This document shows positions 38,535-49,561 of a stretch of DNA of 64,000 nucleotides, piece by piece; positions within the stretch are counted from its first letter, which is position 1; the number at the start of each line of letters is the position of its first letter. This DNA comes from an uncultured Flavobacteriaceae bacterium (GTDB lineage Bacteria > Bacteroidota > Bacteroidia > Flavobacteriales > Flavobacteriaceae): positions 310,001 through 374,000 of the forward strand of contig CANMSA010000003.1 of assembly GCA_947500385.1 (NCBI GenBank). The letters are read 5' to 3'. Position numbers and translations under genes: made by a program. A model generated the notes under the pieces. That model searched no databases. It saw nothing but the letters and a program-made list of their open reading frames with translations, and was not told the DNA's origin.

Positions 38535-40949
38535 ATGATTCGGAATTATTTTAAAATAGCATGGAGAAATTTGGTGAGCAACAAAGAGTTGTTTTTCATC
38601 AACATTGCGGGTCTTGCCATAGGAATTGCTTCTTTTTTAATCTTGATCCTATTTGTTATAGATGAGTTGAGCTATGACCGATATAATGAAAAAGCCTCTC
38701 AAATTGCCCGGATCGTGGCAAAAGGTAAAATGGGAGATGCCATAGTGAGCAGAGCACATACACAGGCGCCTATCGCTTCGGTACTGCTTAGGGAGTTCCC
38801 GGAAGTAATCAACGCTACCAGAATAAAAAAGTTAGAATCCCCCAAGATTACCTTAAAAAACAAAACCTTTCGGGATAGTAGGGTTGCCTTGGTCGATCCT
38901 AGCTTTTTTGAAATGTTCACCTTGAATTTTATCAAGGGCGAGGCAAAAACAGCTTTGAGCCAACCCAATACAATGGTCATTACCCAAGAGGAAGCCATTA
39001 AATATTTTGGGAACCAAGATCCGTTGAATCAAGTAGTGTATTATGGCGAGGGAGGGGAGCAGTTCAGAGTTACAGGAGTTGTCGAAAAAATACCGGCCAA
39101 TTCACATTTTCATTTTGATCTCTTTATTACCTCGGTAGGGGTAGATTACGCTAGGAATGACAACTGGACCAGTTCGGATTACCATTCCTATGTGCTGCTT
39201 GCAGAGGGCAGCGATTTAGAAGGTTTTGAGGCAAAATTACCTCCAATTGTTGAAAAGTATATGGGGGCTCAAATCGAACGTGAAATTGGAATCTCTTTTG
39301 TCGAATTTATTAAAAAGGGGAATGAGTTTGGCTTATTCGTAGAACCTTTGACCGATATTCACTTGTATTCCGATGTGGCTAGCGAAACCCAAATTCAACC
39401 CGGTGGAGATATCAAAAAAGTATACATTTTTGGTTTGGTCGCTTTGTTTATGTTAGTGGTCGCCTGCATTAACTTCATGAATCTCTCCACGGCAACCGCC
39501 TCAAAAAGAGCCCTGGAGGTTGGAATACGAAAAGTACTGGGGTCAAAGAAAGAACAGTTGGTGACGCAGTTTTTGACCGAATCGTTCATTACCACGCTTA
39601 TTGCAACGGTATTCGCCTTTTTGATCGTTATCGTGATGCTCCCCTTGTTTAGCGACCTTTCTGGAAAAGTATTGCCAATTTCCTATATTTTTTCTGCAAA
39701 AGTGCTCCTAGGGGTTTTACTTTTGGTACTGCTCATAAGCTTTTTAGCAGGCAGTTATCCTGCATTTTACATTTCTTCTTTCAAACCTATCTTAGCATTG
39801 AAAAGCAAGTTTTTAGGTACAGGAAAAGGTAAAGGAATCCGTAGTTCGCTGGTGGTATTGCAATTTGTGATTTCGTCCGGGCTCATATTAATGACTTTTG
39901 TGGTCGGTAGGCAGATGAGTTTTATACAAAATAAGGATGTAGGTTACGACCGAGATCAACTACTGGTATTAAGAGACACCTATATTCTTGGAAACAATCA
40001 AACCGCTTTTAAAAATCAAGTGCTAAAAGACTCCAGGGTCAAAAGTGCTTCAGTAGCTTCATACGTACCTGTTGGTAAGACCAACGAAAGTGGTTCGGGC
40101 GTCTTTATAGATCAGAAGTACCAAGGTGTAGTAAGCGTTTATAAGGTAGATGAACAATACATACCGACCATGGGCATGCAATTGGTTAAAGGAAGAAATT
40201 TCTCAAAAGAATTCGGAGCCGATTCGCTTAATATAATCATTAACGAAACGGCTGTTAAGAGTTTGGGTTTCGGGGAAAATGCACTAGGGAAAATAATCTC
40301 AAGGGAAACGCCTCACGGCATGGAGGACCTAAGAGTCATTGGCATCGTCAAAGATTTTAATTTCCGAACATTACACCAAAAAATAGATCCTTTGATGATG
40401 GTATACAATGCGTACGGAGGCCTTATCATTAGAGCCAAGATCTCAGATATGTCCGGACTTATTGAAAGCTTATCCAGCAAATGGAAAGGCTTTAGTGTTA
40501 ACGAGCCTTTTTCATATACCGTATTGGATGATTCCTTCAATCAGGCCTACGCGACGGAAAGGCGAATGGGGACAATTCTAAAAATATTCGCCTTATTGAC
40601 GATCTTCATAGCATGTCTTGGTTTGTTCGGTTTGGTAACCTTCACTGCAGAACAGCGATTTAAGGAAATTGGAATCCGAAAAACACTGGGATCCACCATT
40701 ACCCAAATTGTGGCATTATTGGCCAAAGATTTCGTACAATTGGTCTTTATTTCATTTTTGATTTCTTTTCCGATCGGATTTTACTTGATGAACCAATGGC
40801 TGCAAGATTTTGCCTATCGCATCAATATTCCCTGGTGGGTCTTTGTCCTAACAGCTTTTATTACGGTAGTCATTGCTTTTGTTACCATTAGCTACAGAAG
40901 TATTAAAGCAGCCAGTGTAAATCCTATCGAAAGTTTAAGAGCCGAGTAA
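38535..40949 (+). CDS. FtsX/MacB-like ABC transporter permease
   Basis: MIRNYFKIAWRNLVSNKELFFINIAGLAIGIASF; C-terminal FtsX domain (CLGLFGLVTFTAEQRFKEIGIRKTLG). Confidence 0.95.
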   Translation: MIRNYFKIAWRNLVSNKELFFINIAGLAIGIASFLILILFVIDELSYDRYNEKASQIARIVAKGKMGDAIVSRAHTQAPIASVLLREFPEVINATRIKKLESPKITLKNKTFRDSRVALVDPSFFEMFTLNFIKGEAKTALSQPNTMVITQEEAIKYFGNQDPLNQVVYYGEGGEQFRVTGVVEKIPANSHFHFDLFITSVGVDYARNDNWTSSDYHSYVLLAEGSDLEGFEAKLPPIVEKYMGAQIEREIGISFVEFIKKGNEFGLFVEPLTDIHLYSDVASETQIQPGGDIKKVYIFGLVALFMLVVACINFMNLSTATASKRALEVGIRKVLGSKKEQLVTQFLTESFITTLIATVFAFLIVIVMLPLFSDLSGKVLPISYIFSAKVLLGVLLLVLLISFLAGSYPAFYISSFKPILALKSKFLGTGKGKGIRSSLVVLQFVISSGLILMTFVVGRQMSFIQNKDVGYDRDQLLVLRDTYILGNNQTAFKNQVLKDSRVKSASVASYVPVGKTNESGSGVFIDQKYQGVVSVYKVDEQYIPTMGMQLVKGRNFSKEFGADSLNIIINETAVKSLGFGENALGKIISRETPHGMEDLRVIGIVKDFNFRTLHQKIDPLMMVYNAYGGLIIRAKISDMSGLIESLSSKWKGFSVNEPFSYTVLDDSFNQAYATERRMGTILKIFALLTIFIACLGLFGLVTFTAEQRFKEIGIRKTLGSTITQIVALLAKDFVQLVFISFLISFPIGFYLMNQWLQDFAYRINIPWWVFVLTAFITVVIAFVTISYRSIKAASVNPIESLRAE

Positions 40950-41075
40950 TACACTTCGTTCCTGTCCGCCCTTGGCAATTCGCCACTATGTTAATTGATT
41001 CGGCAGCATGGCAATAGTTTCTTCTCTTCCAGAGGATACTTAAGGCCTTACTATTGGATAAAAAGAAAGTTTTCT

Positions 41076-42527
41076 ATGTCATTTTTAAAAATAAGTATCA
41101 TATCCCGAAAGAGCCTTTTGATTTTAGGTAGTGTTTTAGGCTTGTTCCCAAGTGTTTTAAATGCACAGGAAGTTCCCAAGTTAGAATTTACCTTGGAAGA
41201 GTGTATTGCTATCGCAATCGAGAACAATGTGGATTATCAGCAATCGGGCCTTTCGGAAGAATCTTCCAAATTAGATTATTCGGCCTCAAAAGCGCAGTTG
41301 CTCCCGACACTGAATTTAAATTACAACGTTGGGCGTAATAATGGACGAAGTATTGATCCTTTCTCCAATGACATTGTTAATCAAAAGTTTACGTTTACAA
41401 ACTCAGGCCTACTAATAGATGCAACCATATTCAACGGATTTAGAATTTTGAATAGTATTCGGGAGAGTAAACTGAATATGAAAGCAGCCGAAATGGAGGC
41501 GCTCGAGACCAAGCAAAACCTCATACTGGATGTGACCTTATTGTATATACAGATTCTAAACAATAGGGATTTATTGGTACTGGCCAAGGCTCAATTACAA
41601 ACCACCGAAGAGCAGCTTAACCGGCTTAAAACACTCTATGACCAAGGAAGCGGAAACCCTGTTGACTATACCGATATAAAAGGGCAGTTTGCAATTGATG
41701 AAGCGGGTGTGGTAACCGCACAGAATACTTTCGACACGTCCATTTCCGAATTGTTAAAACTATTAAACTGGGAGACCGATTCGGAATTGCGGTTCCAAGG
41801 AATTTTACAAATGAACGGTACCGATAAATACGAGTTCACTGCGGCAGAGGTTTATGACCAGGCGCTTTCAAATTTAGCGACGTTCAAAGCAAAGGAACTT
41901 AGGGTGAATGCTGCCGAAAAATCGGTTCAGGTAGCCCGAGCCGATTACTATCCCGAAATTTCGTTGTTCGGACAGGTTAACAGCACCTATTCCAGCGCTG
42001 CCAGCACCTTTGTCGAAACCGGTAGCGAGATAGTCGATACCGGGGACTTTGTAAACGTGAACGGACAGCAATTTTCGGTTCAACGCAACGAAATTCTTCG
42101 TCAGCCTAATGAAATATCCTATGAGGATCAGTTTAACAACAACCTTAATTCGGTCATTGGCGTAACAGTCAAAATTCCGCTCATAAATGGGTTTCAGGCC
42201 AAGTATAAGGTAAAACAACAAAAAATTGAACGCCAAAAACGGGTTTTGGAACTTGAAAACACTAAAATTGTTTTTCAACAATCGATTCAGCAAGCATTTG
42301 AAAATATGGAATCGGCCTATAAAAGATATCATTTTCTAATTGATCAAGTGGCCGCCTTTGAAGAATCGTTCAGAGTCAACGAAGTTCGGTTTCAAAACGG
42401 AGTGTCTAACATTGTCGATTATATTACCAGCAAGAATAATATGGATAATGCAAGAATCAACCTAAGCAGAACCAAGTACGAATATTTACTTCGTGTAAAA
42501 GTGCTTGAGTACTATAGGGGCATCTAG
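41076..42527 (+). CDS. TolC-like outer membrane efflux protein
   Basis: Signal peptide after ATG at 41076; LTLEECIAIAIENN; OEP repeats; follows adaptor and ABC genes. Confidence 0.93.
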   Translation: MSFLKISIISRKSLLILGSVLGLFPSVLNAQEVPKLEFTLEECIAIAIENNVDYQQSGLSEESSKLDYSASKAQLLPTLNLNYNVGRNNGRSIDPFSNDIVNQKFTFTNSGLLIDATIFNGFRILNSIRESKLNMKAAEMEALETKQNLILDVTLLYIQILNNRDLLVLAKAQLQTTEEQLNRLKTLYDQGSGNPVDYTDIKGQFAIDEAGVVTAQNTFDTSISELLKLLNWETDSELRFQGILQMNGTDKYEFTAAEVYDQALSNLATFKAKELRVNAAEKSVQVARADYYPEISLFGQVNSTYSSAASTFVETGSEIVDTGDFVNVNGQQFSVQRNEILRQPNEISYEDQFNNNLNSVIGVTVKIPLINGFQAKYKVKQQKIERQKRVLELENTKIVFQQSIQQAFENMESAYKRYHFLIDQVAAFEESFRVNEVRFQNGVSNIVDYITSKNNMDNARINLSRTKYEYLLRVKVLEYYRGI

Positions 42528-42642
42528 TAACAAAGCTCAGCATTTGAAAAGGCAAGCCGAGGGCAGACGTTTGGTTATGCCAGCTAGACGAACAAGCATT
42601 TGATTAATCATATATTTTAGTTTTTGCCGGGGTATAAAATGC

Positions 42643-42664
42643 TGATCAACCCAGGCATTGATCA
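42643..42664. promoter_or_regulatory. Inverted repeat upstream of NRPS1
   Basis: TGATCAA-cccaggca-TTGATCA; a further palindrome TGATTAATCA lies at 42601-42610. Confidence 0.45.
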
Positions 42665-42925
42665 ACAGTACTACAGTGAACTTTAGATTCACAAAACAGG
42701 GCCTTGGCAGTTACAATCCCCCCGCCATGCCAGTGATGTCCTAGGTTGTTTTGGCCTTTCATCCCATTTCATTTGATGCCCTCTGTGGGTTTCCTGGAAG
42801 ACTGTATGATCAGTATCTCTTGCAACTTTTTTTCCAACAAGTCTTTTACCTACATCCCGGTCCTATTCCTTTAAGAGGAGTTTGGCCTTTTCGAAATTTC
42901 ATATAACTAATTAAAGCATTGTTTT

Positions 42926-45900
42926 ATGGCTATAGATCAAACCCTTTCGGCTATGCTCATGAGTAAAGCCCATCTAGAAACGGTAGGCATTCGATTCATC
43001 AATGGTGCTCAGGAGGAAGAATTTATCTCATACGGTAATTTGTACAAGCTATCCTTGAACACGCTGTCCCTTTTACAGGAAAAGGGAATCAAGCCGAACG
43101 ATGAATTGGTAATTCAAATCGAGGATAACAAGATGCTGATTGTTGTTTTCTGGGCTTGTATACTTGGTGGTATTATTCCAGTTCCGGTGTCTATAGGCCG
43201 AAATGATGAACACAAACGAAAATTATTCTTGATCTGGGAAATACTAAACAATCCGCATCTTATATGTTCTTCGGAGTTGTTATCTAGCTTAGGGGAATTT
43301 GCGCTTCATGAAAAATTGAACGATGCCCTTGAACATCTTTCCGTAAATCATGTAGATACGGCTTGGGTATATGAAACGCGTTCAAACGGAAAAATCTATA
43401 ATTCAAAACCTGCCGATATTGCCTTCATTCAATTCTCTTCCGGTTCAACCGGTACTCCCAAAGGGGTAGTGCTAACACATGAAAATTTGATTGCTAATGT
43501 AAGTGCAATTTCAGCGGCAGCGCAATACTCCAAAACCGATTCGTTGTTTAGTTGGATGCCCTTGACCCATGACATGGGGATGATCGGCTTTCATATTAAT
43601 CCTTTGTTCTGTGGGATCAACCATCACATCATGCCGACCAGTTTGTTCGTGCGGAAACCGGCTCTTTGGTTCGATAAAGTTTCGGAACATGCTGCCACCA
43701 TATTGGGCTGCCCCAATTTTGGGTATAGTTACATCCTGAAGTATTGCGGTGGAAAATCGCAAAACTGGAACCTTGGTTCGGTTAGAATTCTTTACAATGG
43801 GGCTGAACCTATATCTACCGATCTATGTAATTCATTTTTAGATCAAATGGCGGTTTATGGGCTACAAAGAAAGGCGGTTTGCCCTGTGTATGGCTTAGCA
43901 GAGGCCAGTTTGGCCGTATCAATTTCTAGACTTGACCAGGAAATTATTTCACATACCTATTTGCGAGAATATCTGAAAATTGGGGATAGGGTGTCCAAAA
44001 CGAACAGAAAAGAGAATAGCATTGATCTTGTAAACGTTGGCAGCAGCATCGACAATTGTACGTTCAAAATCGTGGACCAATTGTACGAGCCGGTTGCCGA
44101 TGAAGTTGTAGGGCATGTGCTGATAAAGGGAAGGAACGTTACACAAGGCTATTACAATAATCCGCAAGCGACCCAACAGGCAACCCATAAAGGTTGGGTA
44201 GATACTGGTGATCTAGGGTTTATTCAGGATGGAGCTCTCTATATTACGGGAAGGGCAAAAGATATCGTTTTTGTGAATGGACAAAACTATTATCCTCACG
44301 ATATTGAAAGAGTTGCAGAAGGAGTCCCAGGGGTAGAACTCAACAAAATAGTAATAGGAAGAACCTATGATCAAGAGGGACATGAGGAACAGATTATTGC
44401 ATTCGTTTTTTACCGAGGAGATCTTAAAAAGTTTGTTTCCATTGGAAATGCCATCAAAGCCCTGGTCAACCGCAAAATGGGAATAGAAATTTCAGAAGTA
44501 CTTCCGGTAAGGAACATACCTAGGACCACAAGTGGTAAATTACAACGTTATAAACTTTTACAGGCTTACCAAGCGGGCCAGTACCAAGATTTGGAGAAGG
44601 AACTTCAACAATACGTTGCCCAAAATAATGAGCGTGAAAAAACGCAGTTACCTTCCAATGAAAGAGAAAAGCGAATTTCGGACATTTGGAGTGAAATTCT
44701 AACTATTGACCATATCGGGGTACATCAGAGTTTTTTCGATTTGGGGGGGAATTCCCTAAAACTCGCCGAAATGGCCATGCGTTTGCAGAAAACGTTCGGG
44801 GTAGAAATGTCTCTTGGCACTTTATACGAAATGGCGACCATTGCAAGAATTGCGGAGAGTCTTGAGGATTTGAATAAAAAACAGTTCGTTGCAATACCCA
44901 AAACCGCACCATCAAAAGACTATCCCTTATCGCAAAGTCAGAAGAGGCTTTACTATGCATGGACCTTAAACGAAAAGTCAACCGCTTATAACATTCCGGT
45001 TGCTTTTGAAGTCATAGGAACCATTGACTATGGGAGGCTCGAAAATGCGGTTGAAATAATGATCGCGAAGTACACCCAATTAAGAGTAAGTTTTACCGAT
45101 TTTCAAGAGCCAAGGTTCGTTATTCGAGAAAACAGCAAATTCAAGTTAAAGCATGTAGCGAGCACCCCTGAAAACCTGCATGAAACACTAAAATTACTGG
45201 TAGAACCTTTTAACCTTGTTCTTGGTGATCTTTTTAGGATAGCGATAATAACGGTCGAAGATCAAAACGCGATACTCTTTATTGATTTTCATCATATTAT
45301 TCTAGATGGGCTTTCTGTACAACGTTTTACCGAAGAACTTTTGAAGGTCTATGAGGGTAAACAGCTTGATGATAAAAAAATCGACTATGAAGATTACGTT
45401 TTCTGGCAACAAGAAGACCTTTTGCATGAGACGATGCGGAAACAGGAAACGTATTGGCTAGACACTTTCAAAGATGGTGTCCCCTTGTTACAACTACCTA
45501 CCGATAGGCCAAGGAAGAACGTATTGACCACCGATGGACGAAGGCTACAATTTCAGATCGGACACAAAAACAGCGCCTATTTAAGACGTTTGGCAAGGCA
45601 ACAGGGCGCCAGTTTACATACCCTACTTTTTAGTATGTACAAATGGTTTTTGGCAAAACTATGCGGGCAAACCGATATCGTTATCGGAATACCTACCTCC
45701 GGCAGAAATCACTTAGACCTGCAATCGATGTTGGGGATGTTTGTAAACAATCTTGCCATAAGAGCAACCACCAGTACAAACGAATCATTTTTAGACTCCC
45801 TGGGCAGAGATATCCAAATACTGGGGGAAGGCATTCGAAATCAAGAATATCCCTATGCAAAACTTGTGGAGCAGTTGGACGGGAATAGGGATGTTAGCCG

Positions 45901-48900
45901 AAACCCTTTGTTCGATACAATGTTCTTATTCCCTCCAGTCGAATTTCAAAACACGACTACCGATTTTAAACTAAAGCGATCCTTTTTTGATCCGGGCTTC
46001 TCAAAATTTGATTTGTCGATGGAGATTGTAGATCAAAAAGACATCGGCTACATTTTTGAATATGCCTCGAATCTTTTTGAGGAAGATACTATTGTGCGAT
46101 TCGCCGTTTACTTTGAAAATTTGCTGAAGCAATTGATCCATGAACCTGCAACCTTGTTTTCGGAAACCTCGATACTACCGCACAAGGAGTACACTATGCA
46201 GATTGAGGAGTTCAATACGAACGAAAGTTCATTTGGTGATTATGGAGCGGAAACAGTAGTTTCCTTGTTTGAAAAACAGGCGTCGACAAGAAAACAACAA
46301 ACTGCCTTGGAATTTGATGGCCTTCAAATAAGCTACGCCGGTCTTAATGAAATGGCCGATCGTTTTAGGACAAAACTTGAACTATTGGGCATACGAAAAG
46401 GGGATACAGTTTGTGTATCGTTGCCCAGGAGTCCGGAGTTGATCGCTAGTATGCTCGGTATTCTAAAACTGGGAGCAGTTTATCTTCCCATAGAAGATAC
46501 TACTCCTTTACGCAGAATGGCTCACATCCTCTCCGATAGTGAAAGTAAACTTCTTGTATGTCGCAGCCGTAATGCAAAATTGGGCACACTAGATATCGCC
46601 AAGCTTTATACCGAGGAGGATCTTCCCATAGCGTCCCCTGCCTTAAGACCGTATAACTGTAAAGCAGACGATTTGGCTTACATCATTTATACCTCTGGGA
46701 CCACAGGAACACCAAAAGGTGTGATGATAGCCCATGGCGCTCTTTTGAATTACTTGAACTGGGGACAAAAAAAATACCTAGATGGCACTCCTGCTACTTT
46801 TGCGCTTTTTACTTCTATTGGTTTTGACCTTACCTTAACTTCGATTTTCTTACCATTAATATCGGGTAACAAACTCGTTATCTATGAGGAGTCCAACGGT
46901 GATGAACTGACCCAAGTGTTGAAAGATAACAAGACCACCCATTTAAAGTTGACACCCTCACATATGAAAATGGTTATCGCTAATGATATAAGGCCCTTAG
47001 GGAGTCTTGAAACGCTTATCGTGGGTGGTGAAAAGTTGACCACCGATGTGGCCTTGCGTTTCAGTCGTAGCTGTGAAAAGAACGTCGCGATTTTTAATGA
47101 ATATGGCCCTACCGAGGCAACAATTGGGTGTATGATCCATAAGTACGATGCCACTTCAAATGAGATATCCGTTCCCATTGGTCACCCAATAGCCAATAGC
47201 AAGATTTACTTGTTGGATGAATTTCTGAATCCAGTACCGATAGGGGTGGTAGGGGAATTGTATATCGGAGGGCAATGTTTGGCTCAAGGATATTTTAATA
47301 ACGAGCAACTTACAAAAGAGAAGTTCATACCCAACCCATTTATCGATCAAGAATTTATTTACAAGTCTGGAGATTTGGCAAAAAGAAAGCCTTCTGGAGA
47401 AATCGTATACATCGGGCGTGCCGATGATCAGTTGAAAATAAAAGGGAACCGAATCGAAAAGGAGGAAATTCGAACCACCTTAATTGCCTATAAGGGCATT
47501 CAGGAAGCAGTCATAACGGAGAAAGGAAATACCGCAGGCGAATTGGAGTTGTATGCATATTACATCGCAAGTGATAATGAGGATAGGATCCAAGAATTCC
47601 AACTGAAGTCTTATCTACTAGAAAGACTTCCACACTATATGGTACCGTTATATTTTATTGAGGTGACGCAAATTCCCATAAATAAAAACGGGAAGGTCAA
47701 TTTCACAGCATTGAAAAAAATAGAAGCGACACCCAGGGAAAACAATTTAGAAGAACTTACAAAACTACAAGAAGTAGTCTTACGCATTTATAAAGATGTT
47801 TTAGGTGACGAAGTAAATACTATTGGAGCAAACTTTTTTGAACATGGAGGAGATTCCATCAAGGCAACGCAAGTGGCTTCCAAATTATTCCAAAAAAACG
47901 TTAAAATAACACCAAGAGAAGTTTTGGTGTACAACACAATTGAACAGTTAACCCATTTTATATCAGAGAATGACAAGAGACTGTCCCAAGAGGATATACC
48001 GGATCAGGGTACAATAAAAGGCACCAAGGCGCTTTCCCCGATTGAATCCTGGTGGCTTCGACAGCACTTTCATAATCCCGATTATTATACACAGTCTATT
48101 CTTCTAAATTTGAACAAAGAGCTAGTCGTCGAAGCGCTCGAGATAACGTTTAATACATTAATTGCGCATCATGACGGTATTCGTTTGAATTTCGATTTTG
48201 AAGGTCGACACTTGTTCTTCAATGAAAAGCATTTGGCGGCTGATTTTAAAATCGAGCGTTTCCACATACAATCTGAACAGGAACTTATTCCGCTTTTAGA
48301 GGAATTAAAGGGAAGTTTTGACCTAAAAGACTCTTTGCTGATAAAGGCGGCATTGATACAAAATGATGGGGAAAGACCGGGCGAGTATGGTCGGCTTTTT
48401 ATTTCGGCGCATCATCTCTTATTTGACGGTGTTTCCTGGCGCGTATTTTTAGAGGATTTTTATAACACCTACCAAGCCATAATAGCAAAAGGGCCAGTTG
48501 TGCTGCCCCAAAAAACCGCTTCGCTAAAGAGGTTCAAGGAAGAACTGGATCTTTTTGTCGAAACAAACCAAATGGCCAAAGAACGGGACTACTGGCAGCG
48601 TATCGACGAAACTCGGTTTTTAATACCCCTAGATGCGTGCCCAGATGGTTGGGAGGTCAAAAATATGTGCAGTTTACTTGGGTCCATGGATCGCGAAAAT
48701 ACACGTTGGTTACTTTCCAAAGCAAACGCCCATAATGTAGATATCCTTACGCTGATTTATGTGGCAATGGTTAGAACATTGGGCGATTGGGTAGAAACGA
48801 ATGAAATCAAGATCGAAATGGAAAATCACGGACGGCATTTGGAATCTTTGGATGTTTCTAGAACCGTTGGATGGTTTACTGCGATGTTTCCAATTGTTTT

Positions 48901-49375
48901 TAACCTTCAAGCTACCCTACAAGAAGATATCATAGAGGTACGCGAAAAAATAGGGGAGGTTCCCCATTTCGGACTGGGTTATGGGGTCTTAAATGCAAAT
49001 GGAACTTTAAAATCAAATGGATATACTCAAACCGAAGTACGGTTCAATTACCTAGGTCAGTTCGGCGACGAGTTGTCAAATGACCTTTACAGCATTCAGA
49101 ATTTTGCTACAGGGAGAGAATCGCACCCAAATAACCAAATGACCGCCAAACTGGAAATTAATGCAATGGTTTTGGAAGGCCAGCTTCAACTAGCATTTTT
49201 ATACAATAAGAAGGCGCATCATGAACAAACTATTCGGCAACTGAAAAATTCCTTTTTTGAGCAACTTACCAATGCAATAGACTTTATGAAGAAAGAGGAG
49301 GCGTATGTGCTTACTCCCTCCGATTTTGATACGGTCGATATTACACAAGACGAACTAGATCTTCTGTTCGATTAA
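42926..49375 (+). CDS. Nonribosomal peptide synthetase, FAAL-T-C-A-T-E with C-terminal docking (COM-like) segment
   Basis: FAAL/AMP-ligase FSSGSTGTPKGVVLTHENL...WMPLTHDMGMIGFH; T FFDLGGNSLK; C HHIILDG; A YTSGTTGTPKGVMIAH; T FFEHGGDSIK; E HHLLFDGVSWR, SRTVGWFT, NYLGQF; tail LTPSDFDTVDITQDELDLLFD. Confidence 0.95.
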   Translation: MAIDQTLSAMLMSKAHLETVGIRFINGAQEEEFISYGNLYKLSLNTLSLLQEKGIKPNDELVIQIEDNKMLIVVFWACILGGIIPVPVSIGRNDEHKRKLFLIWEILNNPHLICSSELLSSLGEFALHEKLNDALEHLSVNHVDTAWVYETRSNGKIYNSKPADIAFIQFSSGSTGTPKGVVLTHENLIANVSAISAAAQYSKTDSLFSWMPLTHDMGMIGFHINPLFCGINHHIMPTSLFVRKPALWFDKVSEHAATILGCPNFGYSYILKYCGGKSQNWNLGSVRILYNGAEPISTDLCNSFLDQMAVYGLQRKAVCPVYGLAEASLAVSISRLDQEIISHTYLREYLKIGDRVSKTNRKENSIDLVNVGSSIDNCTFKIVDQLYEPVADEVVGHVLIKGRNVTQGYYNNPQATQQATHKGWVDTGDLGFIQDGALYITGRAKDIVFVNGQNYYPHDIERVAEGVPGVELNKIVIGRTYDQEGHEEQIIAFVFYRGDLKKFVSIGNAIKALVNRKMGIEISEVLPVRNIPRTTSGKLQRYKLLQAYQAGQYQDLEKELQQYVAQNNEREKTQLPSNEREKRISDIWSEILTIDHIGVHQSFFDLGGNSLKLAEMAMRLQKTFGVEMSLGTLYEMATIARIAESLEDLNKKQFVAIPKTAPSKDYPLSQSQKRLYYAWTLNEKSTAYNIPVAFEVIGTIDYGRLENAVEIMIAKYTQLRVSFTDFQEPRFVIRENSKFKLKHVASTPENLHETLKLLVEPFNLVLGDLFRIAIITVEDQNAILFIDFHHIILDGLSVQRFTEELLKVYEGKQLDDKKIDYEDYVFWQQEDLLHETMRKQETYWLDTFKDGVPLLQLPTDRPRKNVLTTDGRRLQFQIGHKNSAYLRRLARQQGASLHTLLFSMYKWFLAKLCGQTDIVIGIPTSGRNHLDLQSMLGMFVNNLAIRATTSTNESFLDSLGRDIQILGEGIRNQEYPYAKLVEQLDGNRDVSRNPLFDTMFLFPPVEFQNTTTDFKLKRSFFDPGFSKFDLSMEIVDQKDIGYIFEYASNLFEEDTIVRFAVYFENLLKQLIHEPATLFSETSILPHKEYTMQIEEFNTNESSFGDYGAETVVSLFEKQASTRKQQTALEFDGLQISYAGLNEMADRFRTKLELLGIRKGDTVCVSLPRSPELIASMLGILKLGAVYLPIEDTTPLRRMAHILSDSESKLLVCRSRNAKLGTLDIAKLYTEEDLPIASPALRPYNCKADDLAYIIYTSGTTGTPKGVMIAHGALLNYLNWGQKKYLDGTPATFALFTSIGFDLTLTSIFLPLISGNKLVIYEESNGDELTQVLKDNKTTHLKLTPSHMKMVIANDIRPLGSLETLIVGGEKLTTDVALRFSRSCEKNVAIFNEYGPTEATIGCMIHKYDATSNEISVPIGHPIANSKIYLLDEFLNPVPIGVVGELYIGGQCLAQGYFNNEQLTKEKFIPNPFIDQEFIYKSGDLAKRKPSGEIVYIGRADDQLKIKGNRIEKEEIRTTLIAYKGIQEAVITEKGNTAGELELYAYYIASDNEDRIQEFQLKSYLLERLPHYMVPLYFIEVTQIPINKNGKVNFTALKKIEATPRENNLEELTKLQEVVLRIYKDVLGDEVNTIGANFFEHGGDSIKATQVASKLFQKNVKITPREVLVYNTIEQLTHFISENDKRLSQEDIPDQGTIKGTKALSPIESWWLRQHFHNPDYYTQSILLNLNKELVVEALEITFNTLIAHHDGIRLNFDFEGRHLFFNEKHLAADFKIERFHIQSEQELIPLLEELKGSFDLKDSLLIKAALIQNDGERPGEYGRLFISAHHLLFDGVSWRVFLEDFYNTYQAIIAKGPVVLPQKTASLKRFKEELDLFVETNQMAKERDYWQRIDETRFLIPLDACPDGWEVKNMCSLLGSMDRENTRWLLSKANAHNVDILTLIYVAMVRTLGDWVETNEIKIEMENHGRHLESLDVSRTVGWFTAMFPIVFNLQATLQEDIIEVREKIGEVPHFGLGYGVLNANGTLKSNGYTQTEVRFNYLGQFGDELSNDLYSIQNFATGRESHPNNQMTAKLEINAMVLEGQLQLAFLYNKKAHHEQTIRQLKNSFFEQLTNAIDFMKKEEAYVLTPSDFDTVDITQDELDLLFD

Positions 49376-49561
49376 CTATTCTTTTTAGAAAAACCTTTAA
49401 GAATAAGCTTTATCGGTATGTACAGTACCGGAAGTTTCGAATACCTATCGTTGGGGTATAACACTGCTATAGTTGCCCTATAATACAAGTATAGGATAGC
49501 ATTCTATGGGGTTGTTCAAAACTAGGATACAAACCAGAAATTATTAATAAAATACAGAATT

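Noticed and set aside
49375-49561. CGGTA..TACCG hairpin after NRPS1
   Set aside because: Five-base-pair stem without a U-tract; too weak to call a terminator.
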